In this document: piece after piece, positions 60,976-64,000 of the stretch
How the letters are laid out: the number at the start of each line of letters is the position of its first letter
Position numbering within the stretch: position 1 is the stretch's first letter
Source: Paenibacillus spiritus
Lineage (GTDB): Bacteria; Bacillota; Bacilli; Paenibacillales; Paenibacillaceae
Reading direction: 5' to 3'
DNA: 64,000 nt
Assembly (NCBI RefSeq): GCF_008710135.1
Contig: NZ_VYKK01000012.1
Span: forward strand, 160,737-224,736
Position numbers and translations under genes: made by a program
Notes under the pieces: generated by a model
The model's database searches: none
Told to the model about the DNA's origin: nothing
Seen by the model: only the letters and a program-made list of their open reading frames with translations

Positions 60976-61821
60976 TTATTTGAGCACCCTGCCCACGGCA
61001 AAGATATATTTCAAGGTGTCCCCATAGTTGGCGCCTGCAAAATCCGTGGTTCGGTGGAAAACTTGACCGTTGGCGAGAGCGGGGCGAGGGCGTTTCTGTT
61101 CCAGCTCCGGATTCAGGTCAGCCTCCATTTGATAGGTGTTATTGAACACAAACAATAGATGCAGATCTTCCTTGCCCGCGGGGATAGAGTGACCGGTGCG
61201 GTTTTGTGCAGATAATTGGAGACTGCCGTGCTGAAGCTGACTTTTGTCGGATGCTTGAAGCGTCAACTCATAAGAGGTTGCTGTAATTCCATTAGAACTG
61301 GCAAAATTATCGGCGGAAAGGTCCCATTCCTTGCTGTCCCTTATCATAGGGAAATCATTGATTGCGTCCTCTTCCACGTGCAAAATACCGGTCTGGCTGT
61401 CCCGGGTTCCCTTTAAACCTAAATTGTCCAGCAGTACACGAACAGGGAGCAGGAAAGACTGCTGGTCTATAGTCGGAACCGTATCCATCGTCTTGGGTAC
61501 ATGATCGACAAGAATTTGGTTCGATTTCGCGGTTAAAATAAGCTCTTTTCCATTCTTTCGGATTGTCGCCTGCTTCAGTTCCGCGTCATACGTTACCGAT
61601 GCCCCCAGTAATTCACTTACCGCGCGGAGGGGGACAATCAGCCGTTGTTGGCGATCCAGATAAGGGGCTTTGGGATATGTGTAGATAACGGCATAATCGT
61701 TGATCTGCAATAACACCGGGGATTTAGTGGTTGCAGCAGGCGCAGCAAAAGAAGAATTGGAGGGAAACCAAGATAAAGTGCTCGCTAGTACAGCAGCCAG
61801 TCCGAATTTTAAGAGCTTCAT
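60976..61821 (-). CDS. Exported copper amine oxidase N-terminal-like domain protein
   Basis: A 281-aa secreted protein. Signal peptide MKLLKFGLAAVLASTLSWFP (cleavage near SFAAPA). Residues about 55-150 fit the copper amine oxidase N-terminal domain: YLDRQQRLIVPLRAVSELLGASVTYDAELKQATIRKNGKELILT, then SFLLPVRVLLDNLGLKGT. The catalytic oxidase domain is absent. A beta-rich C-terminal part follows. Common in Paenibacillus cell envelopes; probably a cell-wall-associated protein. It lies just outside the CRISPR array. Confidence 0.85.
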   Translation of the reverse strand: MKLLKFGLAAVLASTLSWFPSNSSFAAPAATTKSPVLLQINDYAVIYTYPKAPYLDRQQRLIVPLRAVSELLGASVTYDAELKQATIRKNGKELILTAKSNQILVDHVPKTMDTVPTIDQQSFLLPVRVLLDNLGLKGTRDSQTGILHVEEDAINDFPMIRDSKEWDLSADNFASSNGITATSYELTLQASDKSQLQHGSLQLSAQNRTGHSIPAGKEDLHLLFVFNNTYQMEADLNPELEQKRPRPALANGQVFHRTTDFAGANYGDTLKYIFAVGRVLK

Positions 61822-61862
61822 GAGGACGTCCTCCTCTTACTTTGTAAAATGAACCTTCTTAT

Positions 61863-61895
61863 TAGTCAAAGCACGAAGTCCGTACGGGACGCGAC
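61863..61895 (-). repeat. Decayed terminal CRISPR repeat
   Basis: A 33-base stretch ending in GCGAC matches the array consensus at about 21 of its last 30 positions. It is followed by a 36-base gap before the first clear repeat, which is a normal spacer length. It is probably an old, degenerated repeat at the trailer end. Confidence 0.55.
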
Positions 61896-61931
61896 TTGTT
61901 AAAGACCATTCGACGGGAACTTGACAAAGGG

Positions 61932-64000
61932 ATTTCAATGCACGCACCCGATACAGGGGGCGACGCCGACCGTCGCCCCGGGCCATGACGCCGAATAACG
62001 ATTTCAATCCACGCACCCCATGCAGGGTGCGACGCATCAAGGAGACGGCGCATCTGGCCGAGGTCGAATTTCAATCCACGCACCCCATGCAGGGTGCGAC
62101 AAGATAACACCCGGGAAACCCCGGTCGAAGAGCAGATTTCAATTTACGCACCCCAATGCAGGGTGCGACCAAGTACTATGACGTATTGTTCTCCGAACGA
62201 AAAATTTCAATCCACGCACCCCATGCAGGGTGCGACGGGCTAGAATATGAATACTTTTACGCATCATCTGATTTCAATCCACGCACCCCATGCAGGGTGC
62301 GACACGAAGTCCATCAGCGCCGCCCCCTTGTAAGCAAATTTCAATCCACGCACCCCATACAGGGTGCGACTAGCGCGCGCCTGTTTCGCCCGGGGCAATC
62401 GGGTTATTTCAATCCACGCACCCCATACAGGGTGCGACGGCGGAGTGGTCGGCGACCTGGGTAAGCTGGGCGATTTCAATCCACGCACCCCATACAGGGT
62501 GCGACGAGTCAGATTGTTATATACATTATACGCCAAATTTATTTCAATCCACGCACCCCATACAGGGTGCGACGCCAAGTGCAAAACACTTGTCGCAAAT
62601 CTGATGATTTCAATCCACGCACCCCATACAGGGTGCGACCCCTTCCGCCCAGTCCGTCAATGCCTCGCTTAACACGGATTTCAATCCACGCACCCCATAC
62701 AGGGTGCGACGACGAGAGACCGGAGAGCGTTTAATCACGCTCGATTTCAATCCACGCACCCCATACAGGGTGCGACCAAGAAGTCCTTGACGTGCTCCAA
62801 GGAGAAGTGAATTTCAATCCACGCACCCCATACAGGGTGCGACCATGTAGGCCGTCACCATGTCCCGCTCCGCCGAAAAATTTCAATCCACGCACCCCAT
62901 ACAGGGTGCGACGGGCGGCGGACCAGTCCATATGGCGTCGCTGCTCATTTCAATCCACGCACCCCATACAGGGTGCGACTGATGCTGTGTTCCTGGTTGT
63001 TGTCCAGCACACGATTTCAATCCACGCACCCCATACAGGGTGCGACGCGCGGGTTCACCGGAGTTCCGATATGTGTCTGAAATTTCAATCCACGCACCCC
63101 ATACAGGGTGCGACCGCCGGTGACGCTGCAAAAGTACCGCCTGACCCTATTTCAATCCACGCACCCCATACAGGGTGCGACGCCGATCCGTGGATGCCGC
63201 TTAGTGTATTGTCCGAATTTCAATCCACGCACCCCATACAGGGTGCGACCATAAACATGGCAAAAATCGATAAATTAACAGCGATTTCAATCCACGCACC
63301 CCATACAGGGTGCGACATCTTCTCGGTGCCGGGACGTGGGACGAAGTTCCGATTTCAATCCACGCACCCCATACAGGGTGCGACGAGGACTTCCGTTCGG
63401 GCAGCGCCGGCTTCCGCCTATTTCAATCCACGCACCCCATACAGGGTGCGACCTTGTTTTGGTAGCTACGAAAATCCTTTTTTCTATTTCAATCCACGCA
63501 CCCCATACAGGGTGCGACATGTCACTAACGGTGATCGGCTTGTTCAGCGATTTATTTCAATCCACGCACCCCATACAGGGTGCGACTGTGACTCCTAATG
63601 ACAGAGGATAAGCGGAGCGAATTTCAATCCACGCACCCCATACAGGGTGCGACGGGGTCCGATAGTCGGGGGCACCTACGTGATATATATTTCAATCCAC
63701 GCACCCCATACAGGGTGCGACGGTCGTTTCGGGCAAGCGGAATCTCAGCTACGTGATTTCAATCCACGCACCCCATACAGGGTGCGACTAAGTCCCCGCC
63801 GCCCCTTACCGTCTCCGCCAAATTTCAATCCACGCACCCCATACAGGGTGCGACTCTGCATTTGGAAGAAACAAAATGGCGTACGGGTATTTCAATCCAC
63901 GCACCCCATACAGGGTGCGACTTAAAAATCCAGACCAAGGTACGTATACCGGTGATTTCAATCCACGCACCCCATACAGGGTGCGACGGCATCCTTGCCG
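61932..64000 (-). CRISPR. Type I-C-like CRISPR array, leader-distal end (continues past the window)
   Basis: 31 repeats of 33 nt lie at 61932-63987, starting at 61932, 62001, 62068, 62136, 62204, 62271, 62338 and then about every 67 bases, with spacers of 33-38 nt. On the minus strand the repeat begins GTCGCACCCTGTATGG and ends GTGGATTGAAAT, like type I-C repeats, with a GCACCC/GGGTGC hairpin. The left repeats are degenerate: 61932 has three mismatches, 62136 has TT for CC and one extra base, and copies up to 62271 read CATGCAGGG where later ones read CATACAGGG. So the trailer is left and the leader and cas genes should be right of 64000. The last 13 bases are an unfinished spacer. No cas gene is inside the window. 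Confidence 0.97.

Noticed and set aside
62156..63925. Several ORFs of 60-268 aa across the CRISPR array, on both strands
   Set aside because: They are translations of the repeats (for example FNPRTPYRVR, SHPVWGAWIEI). They have no ribosome sites and change with spacer length. The array explains them.
1..64000. Prophage or transposon
   Set aside because: No integrase, transposase, terminase or structural gene, and no terminal inverted repeats were recognised anywhere in the window.

Overview
The window looks like chromosome from a GC-rich, spore-former-type Firmicute, most probably Paenibacillus or a close relative. The evidence is strong AGGAGG ribosome sites with some GTG/TTG starts, a FHA/DUF6382 and DUF5702 type Flp-pilus (tad) locus, tRNAs without encoded CCA, and a type I-C style CRISPR repeat. 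No rRNA, transposase, integrase or phage structural gene was seen. Species cannot be fixed from sequence reading alone.

Layout. 0-5 kb: a complete branched-chain amino acid ABC importer operon (livH-livM-livG-livF-livK) with promoter, dyad and terminator. 4.9-6.7 kb: tRNA-Glu(TTC) and two identical tRNA-Leu(GAG) genes that bracket a small cassette of three regulator genes. 6.7-9.8 kb: cysK, a thiol peroxidase of the GPx family, an Ohr peroxidase, a small Cys-rich protein and a DCC-family thiol protein, a thiol/peroxide-flavoured neighbourhood with an OhrR-like operator. 9.8-20.6 kb: tad locus 1, a fairly complete Flp pilus machine (TadZ-like ATPase, CpaF, TadB, TadC, Flp pilin, two TadE-type proteins, a DUF5702 protein, prepilin peptidase, FHA protein), preceded by a promoter and a long terminator-like hairpin. 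20.6-23.6 kb: an epimerase, endonuclease IV and PurU.

23.7-37.3 kb holds the most unusual part: tad locus 2, a diverged Flp/type II-like machine. It has a CpaB/SAF protein, a TadZ-like protein whose P-loop has lost its lysines, a CpaF-like ATPase with altered boxes, TadB- and TadC-like membrane proteins, two tandem tiny pilin-like paralogues (one only 47 codons), two anchored minor proteins, and then three exported proteins, two of them very large and PKD-like (751 and 1300 aa). It has no prepilin peptidase of its own. I infer that the machine assembles a surface structure carrying the large PKD-like proteins.

37.4-44.4 kb: transketolase, PpnP-type nucleoside phosphorylase, a beta-hydroxyacid dehydrogenase, glucose-6-phosphate isomerase, YigZ, a TetR regulator and YjbQ. 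44.6-48.4 kb: sulfate importer cysT-cysW-cysA-sbp. 48.5-61.8 kb: mixed metabolic, regulatory and membrane genes, including a MerR gene that looks frameshifted, a PaaX-like regulator beside an MFS exporter, a two-component system and two secreted proteins. 61.86-64 kb: the leader-distal end of a long CRISPR array (31 clear repeats plus one decayed repeat), read from the minus strand and running off the right edge. Its leader and cas genes should lie beyond the window.
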